This document shows positions 27,519-35,625 of a DNA stretch of 64,000 nucleotides, one piece after another (position 1 is the stretch's first letter; every line of letters starts with the position of its first letter). The position numbers were made by a program, and so were the translations under genes. The DNA lies in contig NZ_DAHXOI010000011.1 of assembly GCF_027364955.1 (NCBI RefSeq), positions 5,550 to 69,549 on the forward strand, written 5' to 3'. Under the pieces are notes generated by a model. That model made no database searches and was not told the DNA's origin. It saw nothing but the letters and a program-made list of their open reading frames with translations. This DNA comes from Ferrimicrobium sp. GTDB taxonomy: Bacteria > Actinomycetota > Acidimicrobiia > Acidimicrobiales > Acidimicrobiaceae.

Positions 27519-27914
27519 CTAACCCGCTATTACCGGTCGCCCGCATGAGGCACAGACCTTGTTAACCCCTGGTGCGGGCACCAAAATCGGATCGCTAAGA
27601 CCCCGTTCACGCCGCTTGAGCTTCATCACAACGCCCTTGGCAGCGTAGGTCTCGTCCAGTGCGGTTCTCCAGCAGAATGCGATACTTGGCAGTTCCCCAT
27701 CAGGTCCGCGAACGAAGAGTTCACGCGCTCTCGAGTCCACCTGTGCCCGGTCCTCCCTGTTCAACACCCTGAATCGGAGCCGATCATGATCATTGTGGGG
27801 TCCAGAACCAAACAGTCCGCATTTCAGGCTCTCTGAAAGGCGATACCATCCGTCACCGTCTGGGTCACTCGGTAGTTCTATCCATTCACCCTTGCGACTT
27901 CTGAAACCTGCCAT
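27519..27914 (-). CDS. Hypothetical protein with C-terminal zinc-knuckle-like pair
   Basis: 131 residues from the ATG at 27914 (GAAGGAG upstream). It starts MAGFRSRKGEWIELPSD, has a basic/aromatic core and ends KVCASCGRPVIAG; a single CxxC could be half of a zinc site. It is preceded by a hairpin leader. No family was recognised. Confidence 0.6.
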   Translation of the reverse strand: MAGFRSRKGEWIELPSDPDGDGWYRLSESLKCGLFGSGPHNDHDRLRFRVLNREDRAQVDSRARELFVRGPDGELPSIAFCWRTALDETYAAKGVVMKLKRRERGLSDPILVPAPGVNKVCASCGRPVIAG

Positions 27915-28113
27915 CTTGTTCTCCTTCACATTCCCCCTGTTCACCAGGGCCACTTGGGATATATGCCCACGATTTGTTCCCGCAGTCCTTCAGATGTACC
28001 CACTGACCAGCGTGAGCAGTCGCGTACTCCCCTTGGATTGCTGTAGCAATGGTGGTCATCGGTGGCCTTGCCCAGGCCAAAGCTATTTCCTGGCGTTTGT
28101 CTACGTTGTTCAT
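27886..28113 (-). CDS. Possible small protein
   Basis: 75 codons starting MNNVDKRQEIALAWARPP and containing HAGQWVHLKDCGNKSWAYIPSG. A similar beginning (NNVDQRQDIAFG) occurs again about 150 bp upstream, so a small gene was partly duplicated. The frame runs into the hairpin leader of the next gene and no ribosome binding site is seen, hence low confidence. Confidence 0.35.
   Translation of the reverse strand: MNNVDKRQEIALAWARPPMTTIATAIQGEYATAHAGQWVHLKDCGNKSWAYIPSGPGEQGECEGEQDGRFQKSQG
27935..27968 (-). promoter_or_regulatory. Hairpin leader and promoter motif, 27914 gene
   Basis: Minus strand GGGCATATATC (27958-27968), 8 nt, stem CCCTG/CAGGG with a 5-nt loop (27935-27949), GGGAATGTGAAGGAG and the start. 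It is almost identical to the leader of the pentapeptide gene. Confidence 0.65.
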
Positions 28114-28265
28114 CAAATACCAGCGTTTAATGGGCGAGTACCAGCGCTGCAAACGGGGGTGTGCATATTCTCGGCTCGGTAAAGAGTTCCAGCATGGAAG
28201 GCGCAGAAAGCAGAAGCCAGGCCAAAGGCTATGTCTTGACGTTGGTCTACGTTGTTCGTGGATTT
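28064..28265. repeat. Two diverged direct repeats of about 50 bp
   Basis: CAGGCCAAAGCTATTTCCTG at about 28074 and CAGGCCAAAGGCTATGTCTT at about 28220 are each followed by a similar tract ending in GTCTACGTTGTTC. On the minus strand both encode NNVD(K/Q)RQ(E/D)IA. Confidence 0.6.
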
Positions 28266-28337
28266 TGCAGTGCTCGACAACATATTTATAGAAAAGCGGC
28301 CTATCAATATCCATAGAGAGCAAAAGGAGCAGCGAAA

Positions 28338-29300
28338 ATGATGAATAAGGGGTCATCCACCCAAATCATCCGAGCCCACTTCGACGAGATCACTCTGTCG
28401 CGTTCCCAGGGTGCCTCTTGGTCGGCAATAGGTAATGGACTACAAGTGCACGCGAACACACTCAGCATCCTTTACCGGCGTGAACTCGCGCGACGCAGCT
28501 CCCCTGAGTACATCGTGGCCTCGCATTGGGTCGCAGATAACCAAGCCACAATCACAAACCTCCGGTCTCGTGGGTTTAGTTGGGTTTCCATCACAAACCT
28601 TATTCCTGTCGTTCCAGGGTCGGATAGTACAATACCCACGCTTGAGATGCTCATCACGGAATACGAGTCCGTCGCTGCTTCACACGGTGACACACCTGAT
28701 CATCGTGCCCTCGAATCTGAGTCAAGTATCGATTCCAAGTCCAATCCCAGCCCGGCATCCGTTGTACCGGGCGATCCACTACCGCAACAAGGCATTCAGG
28801 CTCTTGCTCAACCCCGTGAAACCGAAGATGATTCTCCATTGATCTGCACTCCCAGCAGAGGAGCGCTGCTTACACAAATGGTCCGAGTTCACTTCGATGA
28901 GATCATTGAGTGGCGTGCACGGGGTGTTCGCTGGTCAGAGATAGCCAAACAGATGCAAGTAGCCAGTAGAGAGATGAATAGCAACACGCTTCGCACTCTT
29001 TATCGACGCGAACTTATCCGACGAGGTTCCCCTTGCTCTGTCGCAGCCGCTCAGTGGGCACTTGCCAACAGAGGCGAGATTGCCGAACTACGTGAGCTAG
29101 GCGCAACCTGGCTGGCGATTCTAGATAGCATTCCGCCTCAACCTGCTAGTGACGGCGCAATCCCTACCGTCGAGATGCTCGTCACCGAGTACGGACTCGT
29201 CGCAGGTCGCACGCCCGTCTCCGCATCTATCCCTATACGCAAGATTGGCAGAGAAGTGGGAACGTACTTAGGGACAGTCCGAGTCAGTTCCGTTGAGTGA
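28338..29300 (+). CDS. Element-specific protein with two copies of an HTH-like module
   Basis: 320 residues; AGGAG lies eight bases before the ATG. The N-terminal module (IIRAHFDEITLSRSQGASWSAI, then NTLSILYRRELARRSSPEY, WVADNQATITNLRSRGFSW) is repeated after residue ~185 (VRVHFDEIIEWRARG, NTLRTLYRRELIRRGSP, LANRGEIAELRELGATW). The pattern LRxxGxxWxxI suggests paired helix-turn-helix units, so DNA binding is possible. A linker rich in Ser/Pro separates the two. Two other proteins of the element (29332-30801 and 58494-59015) share the module. The N-terminal coding DNA is nearly identical to that of the next gene, indicating recent duplication. No known family name can be given. Confidence 0.7.
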   Translation: MMNKGSSTQIIRAHFDEITLSRSQGASWSAIGNGLQVHANTLSILYRRELARRSSPEYIVASHWVADNQATITNLRSRGFSWVSITNLIPVVPGSDSTIPTLEMLITEYESVAASHGDTPDHRALESESSIDSKSNPSPASVVPGDPLPQQGIQALAQPRETEDDSPLICTPSRGALLTQMVRVHFDEIIEWRARGVRWSEIAKQMQVASREMNSNTLRTLYRRELIRRGSPCSVAAAQWALANRGEIAELRELGATWLAILDSIPPQPASDGAIPTVEMLVTEYGLVAGRTPVSASIPIRKIGREVGTYLGTVRVSSVE

Positions 29301-29331
29301 TGCGGTGGCCACAAGCATCAAGGAGATAGAG

Positions 29332-30801
29332 ATGACGATCGAATACACGCCAACCCAAATCATCCGAGCCCACTTCGACGAGATCACCCTGTGGCGAGCC
29401 GATGGGATCTCATGGGCGCAGATTAACAAAGAACTTCAATTGTCCGACAAGATCAAAAACGTGAGTGCTCTCCGCGCCATCTACCAGTATGAACGCCAAC
29501 GGCGCACGACTCCCCAATATCGTGCAGCTCAGCGTTGGGTAGCAGCCCATCAACGCGAGATAACCGATCTCCGTGCCCAGGGCTTCAGTTGGCTAGAAGT
29601 GATGGACATGATCCCGTCAGCAGAGTCCAGCGACGGCTCAACCTCGTCTCCTGAAAGTGTCCCACCCAAACCACCTTACAAGATCCTGATCGAGATATAC
29701 ACGTCCATCGTCGGCCGAGTCGCATCAAATCGAACGTTAGCCCCACCGCACGAAACCACCCCTAACCCCAACCTCGCCACCAGCACCAACCACGACGACC
29801 CTCCTGCGCCGCAACCCATCCCCGACCCAACCCCAGTCGCGCTCCAGTCTCCCACAAACCCGCCGTCCCAGCCCAAGACACCCGGCCCCCTCCCCAATCC
29901 CACACCCCAGCCTGTCACCACTCAGAGCCAAGAGGTGAAGGGTCCCTTCACGGGACGAATGAAGGAATACAATGCCCTGTTCATGGAGGCTGACGCGAAA
30001 AGGAAAGCAGAGGATGCAAAGGCACAGAGAAAGAAGGAGTACCAGATGAACAGAAAGAGCGTCTTTCATGTGAAGGAGGATCCTTACGTAAGCGTGGCAG
30101 AACTCAGAGCAGAGTACGACAAGTGGTGCAAGATCCACAGTGAACGCTTCAGTCTCTACCACGAGATCCCAGATGACGACGAGAGCCAAGCCGACCTCAA
30201 GTTCGAGCACCAACGGCTCCTCGATGACGCCGAGGAGATGACAAGCGGGTATTACAAGCTCATTAACGCACGCGCCAGTCATCGTCTCACCAACCGATCA
30301 AAGCTCTGCGTACTCTCAACCGCCGCCCTCGCCTGTGGCGTCTACGTCCTTGCCGATACGAACACGCCCGCACCACCCGACGCGATAACCCTCTACGGCT
30401 TTGACCGCCCTGACACGATCCCAGGAATGTCCGAGATCCCCGACCCCGTGATTATCCGAGCAAACCTCACTCCGGATGAGATCGAGCGCCGAGATGCCGC
30501 CTACGCGACAACCGAGTACGCCGCCGCTCAGGTGCCAGCCTCGCCCAAGAGGCTCCTTGCCGAGGCTCTCATCCTCCGTGGAGCCTACGAGTTCCGGCAT
30601 AACGGGTGGATCCGCTATGACGAAGTAGTTGAGCTTTCTGGCGACGATATCCCCACACCCTCGCTGTGTGGACACCCTGCGAGCCGTACCGAACTCACCC
30701 TCGCGCCACCACCGTTACCCGATGATCCCATGAAGGACGACTACCCAAGCGATCACCGACGCGATCTTGCACGCCAGCAACTTAAAGGAGATTGGCTATG
30801 A
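29332..30801 (+). CDS. Larger paralogue with one HTH-like module, Pro-rich linker and coiled coil
   Basis: 489 residues from the ATG at 29332 (AAGGAG at the right distance); the frame is open upstream to a TTG at 29293 that would overlap the previous gene. Residues ~5-90 carry the RAHFDEITLWRADGISWAQI, LRAIYQYERQRRTTPQY and REITDLRAQGFSWLEV module. A proline-rich linker (~120-200), a Lys/Glu-rich probable coiled coil (DAKRKAEDAKAQRKKEYQMN) and a C-terminal domain with one hydrophobic segment (KLCVLSTAALACGVYVLA) follow. It sits in a three-gene operon. Partition or relaxosome accessory roles are possible but unproven. Confidence 0.7.
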   Translation: MTIEYTPTQIIRAHFDEITLWRADGISWAQINKELQLSDKIKNVSALRAIYQYERQRRTTPQYRAAQRWVAAHQREITDLRAQGFSWLEVMDMIPSAESSDGSTSSPESVPPKPPYKILIEIYTSIVGRVASNRTLAPPHETTPNPNLATSTNHDDPPAPQPIPDPTPVALQSPTNPPSQPKTPGPLPNPTPQPVTTQSQEVKGPFTGRMKEYNALFMEADAKRKAEDAKAQRKKEYQMNRKSVFHVKEDPYVSVAELRAEYDKWCKIHSERFSLYHEIPDDDESQADLKFEHQRLLDDAEEMTSGYYKLINARASHRLTNRSKLCVLSTAALACGVYVLADTNTPAPPDAITLYGFDRPDTIPGMSEIPDPVIIRANLTPDEIERRDAAYATTEYAAAQVPASPKRLLAEALILRGAYEFRHNGWIRYDEVVELSGDDIPTPSLCGHPASRTELTLAPPPLPDDPMKDDYPSDHRRDLARQQLKGDWL

Positions 30802-31121
30802 ACCTACGCGAACAAGCCCTACAACAACTCACAGACCTTCATCAGCGCCAAGTGGTGGAGACCCTAGCCCAAATGCAAGGCTTGCCCGATGATCACCCGA
30901 TATGGGCCACTGTTGCCCTACTCGGCACCGTCATCGCCAAGGGAGGGGAGGGGAGTGAAACCCAAGCCACCCTTGAGGCCACCGCTCAGCTCAACCGCCA
31001 GATGCCCGCGTTCCTTGCCAGACTCGAAGAGGTGCTGGGCGCGATGCAGAACTCGCTCATGGCTATTGAGGCCCGTCTGGCCAGACTCGAAGCTCATTCA
31101 CGCGGTCACCAAGGAAGTTAA
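30798..31121 (+). CDS. Small helical protein, third gene of the operon
   Basis: 107 residues; ATG at 30798 overlaps the previous stop (ATGA) with AAAGGAG upstream. The C-terminal half (LNRQMPAFLARLEEVLGAMQ, EARLARLEAHS) is a heptad-like helix and likely a coiled coil. A second, truncated copy of the C-terminal half occurs at 31845-31985. Translational coupling suggests it works with the 489-residue protein. Confidence 0.7.
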   Translation: MNLREQALQQLTDLHQRQVVETLAQMQGLPDDHPIWATVALLGTVIAKGGEGSETQATLEATAQLNRQMPAFLARLEEVLGAMQNSLMAIEARLARLEAHSRGHQGS

Positions 31122-31169
31122 CGAACCACTGTGATCCGACCTGGTGTACCCAATGGGGACGTTGAACAT

Positions 31170-31607
31170 CTATGTCACACTGCCAAAGCCGAAATCACGT
31201 TTGGATCTTGGGATCGACGTCTCCTGACCAGCTCGAAGTGCCCCGGCATTGCTCGCCATAACGCCGATAATTTCCTGTTCAACATTGTCTCCACGAGCAG
31301 CGAGGAGAAGATAATCGCTGATTCGGGTATCGTCCGGCGGTATGTATATTTCTGGATCGTAACCATTGGCTTGCAGCACAAAATGGGCAACAGCTAGTGC
31401 TGTTCGCTTGTTGCCCTCCGTGAATGCTTGTGACCGCGCTAATCGACTCATCAACAAGCCAGCCAACAAGATGGGATCGGAGATGTTCTCTGAAGCCTGA
31501 AGTACTCTTTCGACTCGGTCTAGATCGTCTTCATCGTCGAAAAACTCATCCGGGTCCCTGACTGAGGTATTGATGATGACAATCAGAGCCAGCGAAGGAC
31601 GAATCAA
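31170..31607 (-). CDS. Doc/Fic-family toxin-like protein with altered catalytic His
   Basis: 145 residues from a TTG that overlaps the antitoxin stop (31604-31607). SQAFTEGNKRTALAVAHFVLQANGYD is the Doc motif HxFx(D/E)GNKR, but the catalytic histidine is glutamine (codon CAA, one base from CAC/CAT). Doc enzymes phosphorylate elongation factor EF-Tu and Fic enzymes transfer AMP; both need the His. Either the toxin is inactive, with the module maintained for other reasons, or this is a decaying gene. The rest of the fold (YLLLAARGDNVEQEI, C-terminal helices) looks intact. It forms an operon with the 65-residue upstream gene. Confidence 0.75.
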   Translation of the reverse strand: MIRPSLALIVIINTSVRDPDEFFDDEDDLDRVERVLQASENISDPILLAGLLMSRLARSQAFTEGNKRTALAVAHFVLQANGYDPEIYIPPDDTRISDYLLLAARGDNVEQEIIGVMASNAGALRAGQETSIPRSKRDFGFGSVT

Positions 31608-31801
31608 TGACTTTGCAAGTATTCGAGCATCCCTGCGTAGCGATTACGAAAGTCATCGAGCCACGCCTCAAAGTCTTCTTGACGAAGAGTTACCTCACAT
31701 GCGCTCGTATCTGCCTCTACAATAACGCTTATGTCACCTGTTTGAATTGGAGCGCTCACTAGCGGTACGCGTCTACCATCGCTCTGAACTCTAGCGTTCA
31801 T
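31604..31801 (-). CDS. Probable antitoxin of the Doc-like protein
   Basis: 65 residues from the ATG at 31801 with GAGGAG-type Shine-Dalgarno upstream and a TATAAT-like -10 (GGTATAATGG) about 30 bp before the start. Sequence: ISVIVEADTSACEVTLRQ, EAWLDDFRNRYAGMLEYL. It has no obvious HTH; short and coupled to a Doc-like gene, it fits an antitoxin that wraps the toxin. No family assigned. Confidence 0.6.
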   Translation of the reverse strand: MNARVQSDGRRVPLVSAPIQTGDISVIVEADTSACEVTLRQEDFEAWLDDFRNRYAGMLEYLQSH

Positions 31802-31844
31802 GTTGCCCCTCACTCCTCTTGCTTAGCCATTATACCCCCCGCAA

Positions 31845-31985
31845 ATGGCCCAACTCAACCGTCAGATGCCCGCGTTCTTATCCCGACTCGAAGAGGTGCT
31901 GGCCTCTACCCAGAAGACCCTCGCGACTATCGGGTCTCGCCTGGCCAGACTGGAAGCCCGTTCATGCGATAGGGATCGAGACTAA
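31845..31985 (+). pseudogene. Truncated duplicate of the 30798 gene
   Basis: 46 codons reading MAQLNRQMPAFLSRLEEV then TLATIGSRLARLEARS, a close copy of the C-terminal half of the 30798-31121 product. The Doc/antitoxin pair (opposite strand) lies exactly between the original and this copy, as if it had been inserted into, or arisen by, a tandem duplication. Confidence 0.65.
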
Positions 31986-32053
31986 CGCATCTTTCGTCGG
32001 TGTTGCACGGCTGGTGTGTCTCGAACTGTGTCTGTTGTCCTCGGCGCGCTCCG

Positions 32054-32899
32054 TTAGTCGTTGGCCTTTGCATCATTGGCTTTTTCATCTGCCAACCGCT
32101 GGAGAAGCCCCGTAGGTCCCAAAAACTTCTCGCGCTTGGGAAGCGACTGCGATGGTTCGTCGAGGGCAATCATCGCTCCCTCCAACACCGTCGCTGCCAA
32201 CGCGGTTTTGACCCGATGCCAGGTGAGCAACAACGTCGCGCTAAGGATGGGATCAGACTGTGCCGCTATTTCGGAGATAGACAACGGGCTGCGATGAATC
32301 GCCTCAAGCGTAGATGCGGGAATCTTTCTGATTTCCATCGTTCTTGCTCCCATCCGTGCCATTGCATCTGCACGAATATCGTACCAGAACGGCTGACCGC
32401 GATAGGAACATTGAAAGAGCGGTCGAATGATCGTGAGATGTTTTAGCTCGACAGCAGAGAGCATCCCGCCATCCATGCTCGTAAACAAACCGTCGTCGTC
32501 TCCGATGTTCGTAACCCGATCTGCGTTGATCGCCAAAGACCAGGCGACTCGAGGTTCACGCCCCAACGTTGCCAACACCATGGGAAGCTCGTCGAAGATA
32601 CGTACTCCACTTGCAGGGGTATTGACAATCACGTACTGTGCGTCGAGTGATTCGACTGCCTTGCCCAGCAGTTCTATCCCTGACTCGTCCGTGAGACTCG
32701 ACAGATCGACGTTGGCTACACGAACCTCTGGGTGAGAGCCATACTTGGCCTCAAGTGACGGAGAACGCTCGTCGCCCTCCAAACAGGCAACCGTGGCCTC
32801 TCCCTCGAGTAGAGCCTCCACCATCAGGATCGCTAGTGTGGACTTGCCAACCCCACCCTTCGCGCCCGTTGAAAAGATCAGCTTCTTGTCGGTCTCCAT
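32054..32899 (-). CDS. ParA/MinD-type P-loop ATPase
   Basis: 281 residues from the second ATG at 32899, which is better spaced from GGAGGAG than the ATG at 32905. LIFSTGAKGGVGKSTLAIL is a deviant Walker A with the signature lysine, and YVIVNTPASG the Walker-B/switch region. The rest differs from classic ParA and is closer to plasmid-borne MobD/ParA-like proteins. The expected role is plasmid partition or positioning of transfer machinery; no obvious ParB lies next to it. An element promoter motif lies upstream at 32931-32944. Confidence 0.8.
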   Translation of the reverse strand: METDKKLIFSTGAKGGVGKSTLAILMVEALLEGEATVACLEGDERSPSLEAKYGSHPEVRVANVDLSSLTDESGIELLGKAVESLDAQYVIVNTPASGVRIFDELPMVLATLGREPRVAWSLAINADRVTNIGDDDGLFTSMDGGMLSAVELKHLTIIRPLFQCSYRGQPFWYDIRADAMARMGARTMEIRKIPASTLEAIHRSPLSISEIAAQSDPILSATLLLTWHRVKTALAATVLEGAMIALDEPSQSLPKREKFLGPTGLLQRLADEKANDAKAND

Positions 32900-32930
32900 A
32901 TCCATCTCCTCCGTTCAAGGTCGTTACCAA

Positions 32931-32944
32931 TACATATAGGCCAC
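32931..32944 (-). promoter_or_regulatory. Element promoter motif of the ParA-like gene
   Basis: Minus strand GTGGCCTATATGTA, variant of the recurring motif; the same variant precedes the small gene at 50875. Confidence 0.55.
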
Positions 32945-33826
32945 TTTCTCGATCTTCTTCATTGACAGGCGCACAGAAGCGCTGTTTAGCGAAGGTAGGG
33001 TTCGCGTTCCCGTATGTTCGGAGTCTCCTAGAGACGTACGTTCCGAGATTGGCGACATCTAGAGAAATCAAAGAAAGTAAAACCAAGATGGCTGTGCTGA
33101 CCACTTCGACGCCAGCGTTCGGAAGAGATCCCAATCGAACCCACCGCGCCCATGACTGGTCGAGTTGCATTTCAACTTCGCATGACGCTCGCAGCTAATA
33201 CGCAATCGCGAATGGATTCCCTCTAGCTAATGCTCAATTGAGAGCTGTTCGGCACTGCACGAATTTTGAGCGTCGGATGCGTATGCAAGGTACTGCTAAG
33301 GCGGCGAAGCGGTCGTAAGGGTACTGTCTATTCTGATTGGGAGCCATGTTCGGTGGTTACAGCCGCCTGATAATATCGTTGCCCTCCAGACTATTGCCAG
33401 CCCGCACCTGGTTCTCGAAAGCGTTGCGGCGGAAGTTTTGGTCGAGGCGGTTGCTTAGCTATTCTCGTACCCTGGACTACGGTTTCGCTGCACTGCAAGC
33501 AAGCGGAGGTGCCGATATCCACGCGCGAGACCAGGGGATCGATCGTGATGGACTGCGAGATCGCTGTGAGGGATTGTCAGCCGAAGGCATCGGTAGCCGT
33601 GTTGTCGGCGATGCACCAAGAGGTGTGCTTTTTGATGGGCAGATGGTGATGTTGGGAGGTATCAGAGGTACTTCACAGTAAACGCCCCTCAAGCTTGGTG
33701 GGGCCAGGATCCAGCTAGGGTAGCCCGCCGACGACGTGTGTGCCCGGAAGGGATTTGCTTACCCGAGCTGGTATGCACAATCCAGGCGCTAAAGCATCAA
33801 TGCATTCGGGGTGCTATAGCAGTGGA
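32945..33826. other. About 880 bp without a clear gene
   Basis: A + strand frame of 114 codons (33337-33681) is open, but its product (GADIHARDQGIDRDG, RGVLFDGQMVMLGGI) matches no family I know, and its start lacks a ribosome binding site. It might be a remnant. No array or RNA gene was seen. Confidence 0.4.
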
Positions 33827-34558
33827 TCACGCCGGATTTGCCGCAATGGTGTATTGAGGACTTCGCTTATTAGTCGTAGCCGATAGGAGCGATGCGAGGA
33901 GCGGATGAGGTGTGCCAGGCTTGCTTGAGGTTTGGGGAACAAAGAGGGTCGCGACGAAGAAGGGATGGGAGGAAAGCTCAAGGATTCGGGGTTCGCCCCC
34001 GCTGTCGGTCCCACTGAGCGTCAACCCTGCGTGGATAAGGGTATCGAGATAGTCCGGGTTCAGGCCGAAGTTGCAATAATAGCGTTCATTGACTGTCGCG
34101 GTTCGATAAGCGGCCGCTGCTAAGGTTCCCTCTTTGATATGAACAGTCATAGTCTGCCCAGCCAGGGAACACGAGAGCGGGGTGATAAAGAGCGTGGATG
34201 CATACGGATTGTATTCGGCGTGGTGAGCTTCCGGGAAACCAAGCACGTTCCGGGCGAATTCCAAGACGATATGTTGAAATCCACCACACGTTCCGAGCAG
34301 AGGCACTCCTTGTTGACGGGCGTGCTTGATTGCTTCTAATGCTCCATCGAGGCTGCGATACGGTGAGCCAGGAGCGATCACCATACCATCAAAGGGGGCA
34401 AGCGTCGCTGCTACCTGATCCGCGATCTGGTCGGTTCCAATCCACGAAACCTCCAATGCAACACCTAATTGATCGGCGGCATGTCTGAGGGCTGCACTAG
34501 TCGCAACGTGAGTCTCGTTGTCCGGGTCGTGATCTCCAATGACAGCGATTTGGATCAT
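33827..34558 (-). CDS. Stand-alone glutamine amidotransferase like the C-terminal domain of CTP synthase
   Basis: 243 residues. LLGTCGGFQHIVLEFARNVLG holds the nucleophilic Cys of class I amidotransferases, and the His/Glu dyad is at LSSHPFFVATLF-like context (SHPFFVAT). FDGMVIAPGSPYRSLDG and the GTCGGFQH motif match the GATase domain of CTP synthase, but the synthetase half is absent. Such free domains occur in actinobacteria and may supply ammonia to another enzyme or hydrolyse a gamma-glutamyl compound. It lies next to an Ada-type repair gene but 200 bp apart. Confidence 0.8.
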   Translation of the reverse strand: MIQIAVIGDHDPDNETHVATSAALRHAADQLGVALEVSWIGTDQIADQVAATLAPFDGMVIAPGSPYRSLDGALEAIKHARQQGVPLLGTCGGFQHIVLEFARNVLGFPEAHHAEYNPYASTLFITPLSCSLAGQTMTVHIKEGTLAAAAYRTATVNERYYCNFGLNPDYLDTLIHAGLTLSGTDSGGEPRILELSSHPFFVATLFVPQTSSKPGTPHPLLASLLSATTNKRSPQYTIAANPA

Positions 34559-34764
34559 TCTGAGAGTCTAACGGCCTTACTCGGCGTGGAGGTAGCCCTA
34601 GATCTCCCTATCTGCTCCATACGCTCGTCGGCGAAGTCTCGTAGTCTATGGAGCGGTTGTACTTGTCGCGCTCGTGCCTCGCGACGAAGCCCGGTCTCAA
34701 TGCCTTCGCCGAGCGATGCCTCTATGCCATACAGTCAGCGTTGTGTCGTTGTGGTGAGAGGGCC

Positions 34765-35625
34765 CTACGCCATTTGCAATCGAGCATGCTCCCACGCCAG
34801 CATCACCTGCTTCCTTGTTGTTCCCCAGTGATACCCCCCAAGCCCGCCATTTGCCTGAATTACCCGGTGACAGGGGATGAGATACGCTATTGGGTTCGCG
34901 CCTACTGCATGACCTATGGCTCTTGCTGATCCTGGTTGACCGATGAAGTTCGCAATCTGCGCATAGCTCGCGACAGAGCCAGGAGGGATCCGCAGGAGCG
35001 CTTTCCATACGTTGATCTGAAAGTTCGTCCCGGAAACGTACAATGAGAGCGAACTCTTCGAGTCATTGGTTTGCCTGAACATCGCGGCGACTACCTTCTG
35101 GGTTGAGTGCTGACTCTCATGTAGGACCGCATGTGGCCACCTTTGCCGTAGATCCTCCATGAGCTCGGAGATGTCTTTGCTCTCGGAAAATGCGATGTTG
35201 CAGACGCCCCTCGGCGTTGTTGCGATGAACGCATTCCCAAATGGCGTGTTGTGTACTCCAAATTCGATAGTCAAGCCCGTACCTTGGGCCTTGTACTCTC
35301 CAGGTGTCACGGCTTCCATATGGACGAAGTGATCGTACAGGCGAGAACTGCTACTGAGACCCAGAATGTTCGACGTCTCTAGCACTGATTTTGAATCGCT
35401 AAGTAGTTGCTTTGCTTGTTCTAACGTAAGCACCTGCAGGTACTTCTTCGGGGACACGCCTGCCCAGCGCGAGAAGATGCGCTGAAAGTGATAGGGGCTT
35501 AGGTTCAGATGGTCTGCTACTTCTTCTAGCGTCGGTTGCTCACACACGCGATCGGTGATGAAGGTAATGGCCTCTGCAACGCGGTCATAGTCTGTGGCAT
35601 CAGATTTCGAACTCGAGCACGTCAC
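34765..35625 (-). CDS. Ada-like protein: AraC-type HTH plus O6-alkylguanine-DNA methyltransferase
   Basis: 286 residues from the GTG at 35625, chosen because AGAAGGAAGAG lies just upstream; longer ATG starts at the 5' side overlap the previous gene more. Residues ~10-110 form an AraC helix-turn-helix pair (LEEVADHLNLSPYHFQRIF, VTPGEYKAQG). The C-terminal ~160 residues are the methyltransferase: SVASYAQIANFIG, AIGHAVGANPIAYLIPCHRV with the alkyl-accepting Cys in PCHRV, and GGLGGYHWG. The N-terminal Zn-Cys domain of classical Ada is missing. It repairs O6-methylguanine and may regulate its own operon. It overlaps the flavin-reductase-like gene upstream. Confidence 0.9.
   Translation of the reverse strand: MTCSSSKSDATDYDRVAEAITFITDRVCEQPTLEEVADHLNLSPYHFQRIFSRWAGVSPKKYLQVLTLEQAKQLLSDSKSVLETSNILGLSSSSRLYDHFVHMEAVTPGEYKAQGTGLTIEFGVHNTPFGNAFIATTPRGVCNIAFSESKDISELMEDLRQRWPHAVLHESQHSTQKVVAAMFRQTNDSKSSLSLYVSGTNFQINVWKALLRIPPGSVASYAQIANFIGQPGSARAIGHAVGANPIAYLIPCHRVIQANGGLGGYHWGTTRKQVMLAWEHARLQMA

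Noticed and set aside
33337-33681. 114-codon + strand frame
   Set aside because: No recognisable motif or start signal; kept only as a note in the gap entry.
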